Of a stretch of 64,000 nucleotides of DNA, positions 9,001 to 19,432 are shown piece by piece (the first letter of the stretch is position 1; each line of letters opens with the position of its first letter). The position numbers and the translations under genes are program-made. Origin of the DNA: Choricystis sp. odSpoLacu1. Its lineage: Eukaryota; Chlorophyta; Trebouxiophyceae. Location: contig OY253652.1 of the NCBI GenBank assembly GCA_958009055.1, positions 682,001-746,000 on the forward strand, given 5' to 3'. The notes beneath the pieces are model-generated. The model was not told where the DNA came from and did not search any database. It was given only the letters and a program-made list of their open reading frames with translations.

Positions 9001-11326
9001 CGGCACGCACACGCCACCCGGCGCGCGCTGCCACCCGGGCGCGCACGCGTCGCACGCGGCGCCTGCGCGCCCCGCAAAGCAGTCGCACACGCCGCTGGTG
9101 GCCAGGCACCGTCCCGCAGATGAGCAGGGCATGCCGTCCGCCCCTCCCACCGGGCACGCGCGGTAGGGGACGGGGCAGTCGGCGGGGCACGTGCCGCCGG
9201 GAGGGAGTGGGGGCGCAGAAGCAACGTACGCGCGCTCACCGACTTCACACACGCCGTTGCCGCACACGCCCGTCCGCCCCGCGTACGCCACCTCGCCCGC
9301 GCCGCCCGCTGCGGTGAGAGCCACCCGAACGTCACGGCGGGCGGCGGCCGCGGAGAAGGGGGTGGACCGGGGTGTGGAGGAGGGGGGGGGCGGAGGGACG
9401 GCGACGGAGGCGACGTACGGCCGAGCGGCGCGTGTGCCCCGCCCACCGCCTCCCGGCTTGATGCCCGCCCCCGGCGACCTAGACGGCGACAACCGCACCG
9501 CCACCGACGCCAGGGGCACGTCCAGGGCAGAGGCCACGGCGGCGCGCACGCGGTCGGCCTCCGCGCGCTCAACGTCGGCGACCGGGCTGGTCGCGTTTCC
9601 CGCCGCGGGCGCAATATCAATCCTCAGCGTCACCGCGCACGAGTCGCCCGTGCCCCCGCACACGCCGCACTCGTCCAGGGAGGCGGGGGGCGGGCAGCAC
9701 ACGCCGCGCGCGTCCACGGGGCCGGCGCAGCACGCGCCGCGCGCGTCGACGGCCGCCGCGCCGCCGCCGCACACGCCGCACGCGTCCACCGCGCCCGTGG
9801 GGCAGCAGGCGCCGCCACCGTCCAGCACGGACCCAGCGTCGCAGCAGGTTCCGCGCGCGTTCACGACGCCGGAGTCGCAGCAGGAGCCGGCGGAGTCGAG
9901 GGCGCCACCTACACAGTCGGCCGGGACGGAGCAATCTGCCCCCGTCCAACCAGGGATGCACACACACGCACCCGCATCGTCGCACTGGCCGTTGCCAGAG
10001 CACAGGCAGCGAGTGGAAGCAGCTGCGGACGCGGCATCGTACGCGCCTGCGCAGGGGGCGGTGGCCGCGGGCGGCGCGCCGGCCGCGCACAGTGACGGCG
10101 GCGCGCGCGCGCCGCTCTCGTCGACGCACGCGACTGTCCGCGTGATGGTGCCGGGTTCATCGCACGCGGTGGCGTTGCACGCGCTCCAGGCGCCCACCGC
10201 CCACGAAAACAGGCGGCAGGGCGCGTCGGCGCAGGGGCGGGACGTGGGCGCGGGCGGCGGGGTGCCGGGCGCGCAGGAACTGTTCTCACACGCCGCACGC
10301 CTCGACGCAGTGCCGCCACCGCATGCAGCCGTGCAGTCTGCCCAGGGTCCAAAGTTCCAGGGCGCCGCCCCTGGGGCGCAGGCGGCGTCGCCGCACACGC
10401 CAAACGCGGGCACAGTCATCGCGTCGGGGCAGGTGTAGAGTTCGCTCACGTACCCGGGAGCCCCAGCACACGTCAACGCGCGCTCCCGCCGGCCGCCACC
10501 GCCGCAGGATCGGTGGCAATCTGACCAGGCGCCGAGGAGGAGGGTGGAGGGGGGGGGGGCGCCGGGCAGGGAGCGGGGGACGAGTTCGTAGTCTGTGTGG
10601 GAGGAGGAAAAAGGGGGGGGGTGACTTGAGGAGGGTGTGTGCTAGCCCCCTGTTTTCACTCGCTCACTCAAACTCTCACCTGCTGGCAACACAGCCACCA
10701 CCGTCCACCCAGGCGCCCCCGCGTCAGCCAGGCAGGCGGTGACGGCGGCAGGGGAAAGCGCGGCGAGCGCGGTCGCGGTGGCGGAGGCAGCCACCAGGTT
10801 GGGCTGGCCCACGGCGACCGCGACGGCGGTGCAGTTGGAGTTGGAGAGGCTGTGTGAGAGACGTGTGGGGGGTTGGGGGAGGTGTGAGAAGGGCGCCGGG
10901 AGCGTTCGCGGCGCGCCAATTCGGACCGAAAAACGTCGCGCGCGCGGCATGCGCGCGCATGCGCCCCGCTTTCCGCGGCCGCACGCCCTGCTCGCTCTCA
11001 ACTTGCTCTCTTGGTTTGTAGGCAAGCGTCCCCTCGCACACTTGACCGGTGGCCGAGGCACGCAGCGCCCCTCCACCCCCCTTTCCTCCTCACCTCACTC
11101 CGCACGGCGCCTCTGCGGTGCGCACGGCGGCGGGCACGCCCGCCGGTAGGTCCAGGCACCTCGGCGCCGCCGCTTCCAGGGACGTCGTGTTGTCAACCTC
11201 GCCCACCAGCAGGGTGACGCCCGCCACAAAGGGGGCGGACTGGGGCGGCGCCAGGCGGGGCGGCGATGGCGCCGGCGCAGCGGCCGCGAGTGCCGCAGCC
11301 GCCAGCACCGCCAGCAGGGGGCGCAT
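6010..11326 (-). CDS. Large thrombospondin-1/EGF-repeat single-pass membrane protein
   Basis: Exons are 11326-11094, 10849-10680 and 10592-6010, giving about 1661 residues. The N-terminus [20 protein letters not shown] is a signal peptide. Three thrombospondin type-1 modules follow (LLLGAWSDCHRSCGGGG; FGPWADCTAACGGG; VGAWSACNATAC). Next come an EGF-like module (CLCSGNGQCDDAGACVC), a Cys/Asp-rich block of short repeats such as DACGVCGGG and DECGVCGGTGDSC, and a second EGF-like module (CDCFAGRAGAACDACAPGW). A very long Ala/Pro/Glu-rich stalk leads to a transmembrane helix, GGAMVGVLLTAGIVKLCLVC, with a basic stop-transfer sequence, and then a cytoplasmic tail of about 280 residues. It is presumably a cell-surface adhesion or recognition protein. 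The modules are clear, but I cannot name an orthologue. Confidence 0.8.
7701..7760. repeat. Two identical 30-bp tandem units in the TSP protein stalk
   Basis: A 30-bp unit (gggcggatgc, ggcagcaggc, gcaggcgctg) is repeated twice without mismatch. On the coding strand it gives a 10-residue Ala/Pro repeat (APAPAPAAAS). The length suggests recent slippage in the low-complexity stalk. Confidence 0.8.
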
Positions 11327-11518
11327 GGGGGCCTGAGCTTTGACAGAGACTGAGAAGAGTGCGCGCACGACGCGACCTCTCTCTGTTCGCGCGTACAGGG
11401 AGGGGTGAGAGAGAACGCAAACAGGGAGTGAGCTCCGCGAAAAAAAATGGGCGCGGGGGGGCGCGGCTACTCGACTACACACACAGACCCCCCTCCCACT
11501 TGATCTAGCTCCTCTCTT

Positions 11519-12343
11519 CTATCCCTCTCTGATCACGTCGCGCAACACGTACAATTCCACGTGCGGTGCCGACGCAAACGCGTCCCCTTTGGCTGGCTGC
11601 AACCTCTCAACACTCGCAAACCGCGAGGACGCCGCGGTCAGCAGCTCGCCCCGCAGCGTGTCGGGCGGCGGGTCACCCGCGGGCCTGGCCTCAAACGCGA
11701 TGATGACGGTGGTGGTTGGTGACGCCAGGTCGGCTGCGGCAGCCATTGTCTCTGCTGCTGCCGGTCGGGCAGCAGACGAGCCGGGGGGCAGTGGGTACAC
11801 CACGTCCGCCGCCAGCACCAGGTCGGGCGCCCCGCCCACAGTGGCACAGATGGCAGCTGTTTCTTGGCGCCAGTCGGCGCCGCCCAGCATCAGCGGCAGC
11901 ACGGTGACGCGGCCGCGTGGAGGCGACGACGCAGCGTCCCGCCCAGGCCGCGGCGCGCCTGCCAACCAGTTTCGTGCCGCGCCGCCACTCAGGGCCGCCA
12001 ATGCGGGCGGCACATCAGTGGCGATCACGAAAGCCCCTGCTGCGGCAGCTGCAAGTGAGGGCGCCCCCACGCCAGCGCCTAGCTCCACCACAGTCAGCGT
12101 GCCGCCGCGCTCCCTCACATCACGCCACACCCACTCCGCCAGCGCCAGGCCACAGTCCCACACAGCGGCTGACAGGCGGTGGGGGGCGACAGGGCGCTGG
12201 TGCAGCGTGACGCGGGCGTTGTCGTCATGTTCGTCGAAAACCAGTTCGACGCGCTCCGCCGCGTGCGCCTGCGCGCGGTCGGGGGCGGTCAGGGTCGCGC
12301 GCACGGTGGCGCCATCTTCCCAGCCTTCTAGGATGACACGCAT
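11519..12343 (-). CDS. METTL21-like S-adenosylmethionine-dependent methyltransferase
   Basis: Intronless, 274 residues. It has a class I methyltransferase core: motif I VVELGAGVGAPSLAAA, a motif II acidic residue in VIATDVP, and DLVLAADVVYPLPPG, which corresponds to the D..Y post-motif II of the METTL21/FAM86 lysine methyltransferases. The preceding WDCGLALAEWVW segment is the usual W.....LA.(Y/W) helix of this group. Family members methylate lysines of chaperones or translation factors; the substrate here cannot be told. The ATG at 12343 fits the normal N-terminus, and the gene lies just downstream of ribophorin I on the same strand with a gap of about 210 bp. Confidence 0.75.
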   Translation of the reverse strand: MRVILEGWEDGATVRATLTAPDRAQAHAAERVELVFDEHDDNARVTLHQRPVAPHRLSAAVWDCGLALAEWVWRDVRERGGTLTVVELGAGVGAPSLAAAAAGAFVIATDVPPALAALSGGAARNWLAGAPRPGRDAASSPPRGRVTVLPLMLGGADWRQETAAICATVGGAPDLVLAADVVYPLPPGSSAARPAAAETMAAAADLASPTTTVIIAFEARPAGDPPPDTLRGELLTAASSRFASVERLQPAKGDAFASAPHVELYVLRDVIREG

Positions 12344-12556
12344 GGAGCAGGGGAGGGAGAGAAATGGGGCGTGGAATGCAGCTGACGTTTTGTTTAAGTG
12401 GGGGTCACACATGCCGAAAACCGAAAACCGCTCTCTCCCACACAGCAGCAGCGGCGTCATCCTTTCCTATCCCCTCTCTCTCTCCAGCAGCAGAGTCATC
12501 CTTTCCTCTCTCACTCACTCTAGCTGCGAGGCACCGCCGTCCAGGGGAGGCGCAGC

Positions 12557-14890
12557 CTAGCACAGCCGCATCAACTCAGCAGCTGCGGCCGCCGCCGCCT
12601 TGCGCGCCATTGCCAGGCGCGCCTCAGCGGCGGCCTCCCGGTCGGCGCCAGCCCCGCCCGCGCGCGCAGCCGCGCAGTCGCTGGCGGCCGCCTGCACAGC
12701 CAGCTCGGCTGACGCAACCGCACGAACTGCAGTGTCGCGCGTGTCGCCGTCGCCCCCACCCACCGCCAACACTTTCAGCTTGGACGCAGACGCGTTGAGG
12801 GCGGCCTGCGCGGAGGCCATGGCGGCCGGGGACGCGCCGCGCGCAACCAGCGCGTCGACCGCGGCAGAGCGCTCGGCCAGAAGAGACGCGAGACGCCCTG
12901 CGAGTGCGGCGCCGGCTTTGGCACCGCCGCCACCACCACCGCCAGGCTGCAGCGAGGCATCCACCCGGGAAGCCGCCAGCGCGGCCACCACGCACGCCGC
13001 CGCGGCGGCGACCACCATCGCGGGCTCGACCCACGGCCGCCACGCCGGCAGGCTGTAGCTCACAATCAGCGGCACACTGTGCTCCGCCACCGCGTTGGTG
13101 ACGGTCAGGGTGAGCGTGGGCCGGCCGGACGTGTCCAGGTAGGTCTTTTTGATGCCGTGTTTCACAGCCGTCCCAAACGGAAGCGCGTGCTCAATGTTGC
13201 GAGCGCCCTCCGGCAGCACGACAGTCGTCGTCAGCGTGTCCCCCACCACATCCTCCACGGACGGGCCAAACGGCACCGTCAGGCGAATGCGGCCCGACTT
13301 GGGCAGGTGTTCCGCCACGGCGGACAGGGGCAGGGAGTGACCAAATACAAAGCGCGCGCGCCAGCCCCCCATCAGCGGGTAGCGCGGCCGCAGAATGGCC
13401 TCCACCTTGGACCGCCCAACGCGCACGTTGGAGGTGGACACGTTGCCGATCTCATCCTTGTAGTACAGCCAGCGGGCGGGGGGGGGGAGGACGGCGCGCA
13501 GGCCGGGGAGCGCAGACGGCCAGGCGGAGCGGCCAGCGACGTCGTAGTCGCCGCGCGACCACTCGCCCGAGGCAGCGGCGCCTGCGTGCTCCAGCTCGTA
13601 CACTTCCTCGATGGCGACGTTGCCCCAGTGCGAGACCTCGATCTCGCGCGTGATGGCGGCCTGAGTTGGGGTGCGGGGAGGTTTTTGGGTGGGTGAGTGG
13701 TTGTGACCAACCAAAAAGCAATCAAGGATGGCTCCCCCCCCCGCACACACCACCCTCTCTCTCTCTCACTCACATGTATGAACGGCGCGTTGTTGACGTA
13801 GTACGCCCACGCGGGCGAGTGGCCAAACGCGGGCGTGTCGGTGTAGGGGCCGAGCGTCAGGGTGATGCCTTCCACAGTCGTGGGGGGCTTGGGGGCATAG
13901 CCCTCGATGTTGCGGTCGGGCAGGGAGAGCTGAAGGGAGGGAGGAGGGGAGAGCGTGAGTGAAAGGCAAGAGGAGACGGTGCGCGCACCCACCCTCCCTC
14001 CCACCCTCCCTCCCACCCTCCCCCACCGCACACACGACGCCCAATTCTCTCACCTTGGTCGTCTGCTCTTTCAACACGTACGGCGACACAACAACGTGCG
14101 AGTACGCCAGCTTGACGCGCTGCGGGTCGCCACGCGCGATAGTCGCGGGTTTGGGCGCCTGCGCGCGCACGTGCGACCCGAAAGCATCGACGCCGCCAGT
14201 CGCACCGGGCGCAATAGGGGCCGGCAGGGTCACCGCCACGCACATGGTGCCGTTGGGGGCGCCGGTCGGGGCGATGACTGCGGTGGAGAGGGTGCCTCCG
14301 TCCTCGGTTTGGGGGAGGACCTGTGTGGAGAGAGGGAGCGGGAAATCGTCGCGAAAAAGGGTGTTGGCCTGCGTCGTGGTTGGACCGCGGCGCGCGGTGG
14401 GCAGGCTTTCTCCCCCGCTCACGCGCCCTTTTTGCACTGGCTTGTGACAGAGAGCTCCCGTGGTGCAGGCCAGGCTGGTGGCGAGGCAGGCAGGCGGCGA
14501 GGCACCAAAAACGCACGCTTCCCGCCCCATCAACACACGCACCTCGAAAAACGCCAAGTGTGGCGCCAGCTCCGGCTCCGTGCACACGATCACGGAGCCA
14601 GCGGGCTCTTTGCCGGTGTTGCTGAACGTGTAGCGGGTGCGGATGTCGACGACCTGCATGTGGATGATGACCTGTGGGCGGGGAAGGAGGGATCGATGCG
14701 TTGATGCGTCGGTTTCGGGCGTCGAACGAGATCTACCGCCACGCGCACACACGCCCCTCCTCCACACACACACACACACACAACAACTCACATCACGCTC
14801 CGCCTTCTGCACGACCAGGCTGCCGGCCGCGGCGGTGGCGAGCGCGGTCGCGAGGGCCAGGGCCAGCGCGGCGCGCGGGGGCGAGGGCAT
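12557..14890 (-). CDS. OST1: Ribophorin I, oligosaccharyltransferase subunit
   Basis: Subunit of the ER oligosaccharyltransferase that transfers glycan from dolichol to nascent proteins. Exons: 14890-14792, 14671-14543, 14320-14054, 13929-13774, 13660-12557, all joined in phase 0, giving about 584 residues. A signal peptide (ALALATALATAAAGSLV) is followed by the luminal ribophorin domain with typical segments such as RYTFSNTG, VVSPYVLKEQTTKVRE, NIEGYAPKPPTTVEG and EVSHWGNVAIEE. One transmembrane helix, AMVVAAAAACVVAALA, lies near residue 430 and is followed by a cytosolic Ala-rich tail. Length and topology match the family. Introns are 73-222 nt. Confidence 0.93.
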
Positions 14891-15100
14891 CGTCTCTCGA
14901 GGCTTGGATGAAATCGAGCGCGGGGTGGGGGCAGACGCGCACGCGGGGGATAGTGTGTGCTAGTGCGGGGAGTCCGCGTCCGCGATCGATGCGGAAACAA
15001 ACAGAAAGTGAGCAGAGAGGCAAACGTCGCTCTCTCTCGTCACACCCAAATTCCTTTCTTCACCTTCCCTCCCTCCGCCCCCCCCCCCAACACACACACC

Positions 15101-16919
15101 ATGCCTGGTGCCATCAAGAAAGCTTCCGCCAAGAAGGCCGCCGCCCGTGTGGGCGGTGCCAAGGGCAAGGCCAAGGTGAGAGGCCAGGAGGGAGGGCGAG
15201 AGCGAGTGTGAAGCGGCCGGCGGCCCGACATGGAAGCGGCCTGCACTGGCGCTGCCCCCTCCCCGCGCCCAACTCACCCCCTTCCTGCACGCCCACCCTC
15301 ACTACAGCCTGCCACGCCGTCGTCTTCCTCCGACTCGGAGTCGGAGTCTGACTCGGGCGCGGTGGCTGGCGCGCCCACGCCCGCTGCCAAGGTGAGAAAA
15401 GAGTTGGCGAGAGGTGGGAGGGGGGGGACCGGCGCTCGCAGCATGCTTTGGCCTGTCTCTCCCGCGTCGACGGAGTGTTGGGCAGCAGTGCAAGCCGTGT
15501 CTGGCTTCAGGGGAGGAGGCGGCGGGGGCGAGCGAGGGCGGGGGGGCGGCCCCCGACGTCGGGCCGCCGCCGCCTTCCGCAAAATGGGGGCCAGCGCAAA
15601 AGCAGACGCCCGCCCGGCGCGACCGGCGGCGCCCGCCGACCGCTGTGCGCGCAACCGATCGTAGGGGAGCTCCTTGCTTCGTGCGGAAGCACAAAGGGGA
15701 AAGAGGGCTCGCAGGCGGGAAGGCGCGCAGCAGCCGAGCGGCGCTTCGCTCGCGCTAGCTAGCCGACCGCGGGCCGCCGGCCAGCGTCGCGCCGCCCAGG
15801 GGCGCTGCCACCCCCCTTTTTTGTTCGCTCTTTCTCTCTGCTTCCTCCTCGCCGCCACACCATGCGAACCCTTTGGTCTAACCCCCCTTTTTCCCTTGTC
15901 CTTGACCCACACCCACAGGGCGCCGCCAAGCCCGCCGTCTCGTCTGACGACTCGTCGTCCGAGTCCGACTCGGACGCGTCCGACACCTCCTCCTCCGACT
16001 CGGACGCCGCCCCCGCCAAGGCCGCCCCCGCCGCCAAGAAGGCCAAGGTCGCCCCCGTGAAAAAGGCTGCGTCGTCTTCCTCGTCCGAGGAGGACTCGGA
16101 CGACTCGGACGACTCGTCCTCCGACTCGGACGCGCCTGCCGCCGCAAAACCCGCTGACGCGTCCGCCAAGCGCAAGGCCGCCTCCGACGATGAAGACGAC
16201 TCGTCGTCCGACGACTCGTCCGACGCGTCCGACGACGACGACTCGTCCTCGGACGACAGCGACGGCGACGCCGCGGACGAGGCAGCGCCGCCGGCCAAGA
16301 AGGCGAAAGCCGAGGCCAAGCCGGCGGCCGCCGCTGCCGCCCCCGCGGCGGAGGGGTCCTCCACCATCTTCATCAAGAACCTGCCCTGGGCCGCGGACGA
16401 CGCGTCCCTGCGCGACTTTTTCGGCGAGTGCGGCGAAGTCGTGTCCGTCCGCGTCGCGACCGACGAGAACGGCCGCTCCCGCGGCTTTGCCCACATCCAG
16501 TTCGACTCGCACGCGGCTGCCACCGCTGCGGTCGCTCTCTCTGGCTCCGACATGGGGGGCCGCGACATCTACTGCGACATTGCGGCCGAGCGCGCGCCCC
16601 GCCCCGAGGGCGGCCGCTTCGACCGCAACGCGGGCGGCGGCGGCTTCGACCGCGCCGCCGGCCGCACGTCGGACGGCACCACCGTCTTCGTCAAGGGCTT
16701 TGACAAATACGCGGGCGAAGATGCCGTCCGTGAGGAGCTGACCCGCGTCTTCTCCGACAAGGGCGCCGTCAAGGCGGTGCGCCTGCCCACCGACCGCGAG
16801 ACGGGGGAGCTCAAGGGCATTGCGTTCGTTGAGTTTGCGGATGCCGCGGGCAAGAACGCGGCGGTCGACCTCGATGGCGCTGAAGCCGCGGGCGGCTGGC
16901 TCAAGGTCGACCCCAACGT

Positions 16920-16950
<31 letters not shown>

Positions 16951-17184
16951 TTTGGCGGCGGCCGCGGCGGCGGCTTCGGCGGCCGGGGCGGCGGCCGCGG
17001 CGGCTTTGGCGGGCGCGGCGGCTTCGGCGGCCGCGACGGAGGCGGCCGCGGCCGCGGCGGCTTCTCCGGCCGCGGCGGCGGCGGCGACCGCGGCGGCCGG
17101 GGCGGCCGGGGCGGCTCCTTCAAGCCCCGCATGTCCATCGCGGCCGACGGTGGCGGCTCGGGCACCAAGGTGACGTTTGACTGA
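15101..17184 (+). CDS. Nucleolin-like protein with acidic tracts, two RRMs and a GAR tail
   Basis: Exons 15101-15175, 15308-15391 and 15919-17184, about 474 residues. The N-terminal half alternates basic Lys/Ala patches with Ser/Asp acidic tracts (for example SSDDSSDASDDDDSS), as in nucleolin, yeast Nsr1 and fission yeast Gar2. Two RNA-recognition motifs follow. The first has RNP2-like TIFIKNLPW and RNP1-like RGFAHIQF; the second has TVFVKGFDKY and KGIAFVEF. The C-terminus is an almost pure Gly/Arg/Phe (GAR) tail. The protein should act in the nucleolus in pre-rRNA processing and ribosome assembly. The second intron (about 527 nt) is unusually long for this window. Confidence 0.92.
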
Positions 17185-17598
17185 GCGGTGTGAGTGAGCG
17201 TTTTTGGTTTTGAGTTTTCATCCCCCGTGTTTTTTTCCTTTTGCTCCCCACCCCGTTTTTTCTTCTTCAACGCCATCCCCCACACCTTTGGTTTTCGTTT
17301 GCGTTTTCATTTGGCGTTTTCATGGTTCATGCGTGCCTATTTTGGGGTGCTTGAATCTCACAAAGAGAGAGCGACGGGCGGAACAAGGTTTCGACCCCCT
17401 CCTCCCCCACAAAAAAAACAAAAATACACACAACAACACATACACACGTTGGTGGACGCCCGCGAGGGAGCACACTGACAATCCCCACCCCCGTTGCACT
17501 GTGTGTAAAAATCAAGAGAAAAAGACCGAACTCGTCTAAAAAAAAAGTCAAAACTGTGTGTCTCTCTCTCCCCACCCCCGCCCCCGAAAAAAAACGTC
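17185..17598. other. 3' flank of the nucleolin gene, AT-richer
   Basis: Non-coding. It contains T-rich tracts right after the nucleolin stop codon (about 17215-17330) and A-rich runs near 17410-17440 and 17540-17550. Nothing resembling a gene is seen before the tRNA, whose 3' end is at 17599. Confidence 0.5.
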
Positions 17599-17707
17599 TG
17601 CTGACTGGCAGGTTTGAACTACCGACCCCTGGTTGACTAGCGGGCTGCAGATGGAACGTGGAATCCAATCATACAAGACCAGTGCTCTGCCACTGAGCTA
17701 AGCCAGC
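17599..17707 (-). tRNA. tRNA-Thr (anticodon TGT) with intron
   Basis: On the minus strand the sequence folds into a full cloverleaf. The acceptor GCTGGCT (17707-17701) pairs with AGTCAGC, with discriminator A at 17599. The D arm is GCTC/GAGC, the anticodon stem is CTGGT/ACCAG around a CTTGTA loop, and the T arm is GGTAG-TTCAAAC-CTGCC. The anticodon TGT (17675-17673) reads ACA threonine codons. A 37-nt intron (about 17671-17635) sits in the canonical position one base 3' of the anticodon. No CCA is encoded, as expected in eukaryotes. A T run lies near 17539-17547 in plus coordinates as A's, so a Pol III terminator downstream on the minus strand is plausible. Confidence 0.93.
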
Positions 17708-17880
17708 AGAGGGAGGTGGGAGACGGGTCCTCGCCTTGACCCCGGAACCCGAGGTTTCTTACCAAGTGTGACCTGTCTCCTCCCCCTTCAAAAAAGTCTT
17801 GTCAAAAACGAATTTCGAGGGTCTTTTTAAGAGCGGAGAGCTTCGATGGGCGAGTTCGTTTCCCGTTTACACACCACCTT

Positions 17881-18594
17881 TTACTCACTCACAGTGCTGC
17901 CGCCTCCACGCCCACCACCACTCGCCTCCATCAACCCTGGAGCCGCCCTCTGCAGCGCAGCCAGCACGGAGTCCGGCGTTGGGCGTCCGCCGCCTGGGGC
18001 CGCAACGTCGGCCCTCCCCTTCAGACTGGCCACGCATGCACCATCGTGGTACACTAGCAGCGTGGGAAGGGCGGCGTCCGGGTAGCCGGGGGTCACCTCA
18101 TCCGCTGGAGCTCGCACAAAGGAGGGAGGAGGGGACCCAGCGTCCTTGCCGCTGGCCGCGCGCGTCGCCACTTCTGTTAGCGCGGCGTCGACGTCGGCGC
18201 ACACGCTCACCCCCTCCCGAAACAGGTGGCACACCACCCACGCACCCTGCCTGGACGCGTGTGTGACACGCACGATGTAGTCGGCCGCGGTGATGGTGGA
18301 GACAGCGTCTCCGCGCGCCGCTGCGTCTGCGGCCGCGCGCAACTCCGCCACCCTTTTCGCCCGATACTCCTCCAAAAACGCGTCATCCTGAAACTCGTCC
18401 TCCAGGTCGGACACGTCGGACGCGCCCCCATCCAGCAGGGCGGCCCCGCGCGGCGCGTCGGGGGCGGGGGCCCAGGGTGCGGGGGTGGCGCGGGGAGGCG
18501 CGGGGGGCAGGTTGCCGTGTTTGCGTTGCAGGTCATCCCACTGCGTGGACGGCGCGTCGTGGGGGGCGGTGTAGGTGGTGTGGTAGTCGCCCAT
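17881..18594 (-). CDS. Phosducin-like protein (PhLP2/PDCL3 type)
   Basis: Thioredoxin-fold co-chaperone predicted to work with the cytosolic chaperonin CCT in folding actin, tubulin or G-beta proteins. The N-terminal helical part has TTYTAPHDAPSTQWDDLQ and the diagnostic EFQDDAFLEEYRAKRVAEL. The thioredoxin-like part has WVVCHLFREGVSVCA and, later, ALPTLLVYHDG. The ATG at 18594 begins MGDYHTTY, a good family N-terminus. The last codons read through a GTGAGTGAG before a TAA at 17881-17883. That may be a splice donor, so a small extra 3' exon is possible. It is divergent from the short gene at 18822. Confidence 0.85.
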   Translation of the reverse strand: MGDYHTTYTAPHDAPSTQWDDLQRKHGNLPPAPPRATPAPWAPAPDAPRGAALLDGGASDVSDLEDEFQDDAFLEEYRAKRVAELRAAADAAARGDAVSTITAADYIVRVTHASRQGAWVVCHLFREGVSVCADVDAALTEVATRAASGKDAGSPPPSFVRAPADEVTPGYPDAALPTLLVYHDGACVASLKGRADVAAPGGGRPTPDSVLAALQRAAPGLMEASGGGRGGGSTVSE

Positions 18595-18821
18595 GATGCG
18601 TGGGGGGCCGGCGGGGCGGGCAAATGGGGGGAGAACACCTTTTTTGTTGTCTGCCCCGATTGCGTCGAGATCTGGCCCCACACATCTTCTCTGCGCTTCT
18701 CCTTCTGCCTGCCCATCCCGCGCCCCGCCCGCCTCGCCCGCCTGGTGTGTGCCCCACCATCGCCCACGCGCGCGCACACCCCTATTACACCCCCCCCCAT
18801 CCACACACAAACAACAAAACC

Positions 18822-18997
18822 ATGGACGCGCTGCAAGCCGACTTTACCGACATCGACAACGCGCTCATCTCCACGCTGACGCTCTCCCTGCTAAGGCTGC
18901 AGTACAAAATGGCGCACGGCATATCGTACAACCTGCGCGTCAAGCCGCGCTACATCGGGCTGCGCGAGTCGGCGGGCGCGCCGCCCCCCAACGGCGG
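18822..18997 (+). CDS. Unrecognised short coding exon
   Basis: The ATG at 18822 follows an AAACC context and opens a coding-like stretch (MDALQADFTDIDNALISTL, then LRLQYKMAHGISYNLRVKPR) with the high GC third positions of real genes. I end the exon at a GT at 18998, because downstream sequence turns into a GA repeat (about 19086-19104) and mixed composition, and the frame would otherwise overlap the next gene. I could not find a convincing second exon. It could be a small gene with unseen exons or a truncated one. Function unknown. Confidence 0.35.
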
Positions 18998-19432
18998 GTG
19001 TCTCGAAGAGAAACAAAAAAACCTGAGCCCCGTCCAGCACTCCCGGCCACCTCCTTTGAATCAGACAGAGCGAATGGTTTTTGATCGAGAGAGAGAGAGA
19101 GAGCGGGGCGGTAGCGCCTTTTTTTTCCTTTTTCGCAAAAACGAGTCGAACAAACATCAGCTGTGGGGCACGGAAGGGCGTCCGTCCGCCTCACGGACGA
19201 CCCAGCGTCCGCAACGTCGCGTCCACCCAGCCGGCTCGCCCCTCTACCCGCAACCCCCGCCAATCGCCGCCCACAGACGATACACTCGTCCTCGTCAGCA
19301 GGCAAAAGTGTGGCGAACGTGGGTTTTGGCGCGACCTCGGTCCAAGTCGTCGTGTGTCGGGGGGGAGGGCGTCGGCATGCCGTCTGTGCCCACAGTACAG
19401 CGAGGCACAAACCGACGTTTTTTTGTTCAACA
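18998..19432. other. Interval without a clear gene
   Basis: Contains a (GA)n stretch near 19086-19104 followed by T-rich sequence, then GC-rich DNA without a persuasive frame. It may hide 3' exons of the 18822 gene and the promoter of the secreted protein starting at 19433. Confidence 0.4.
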
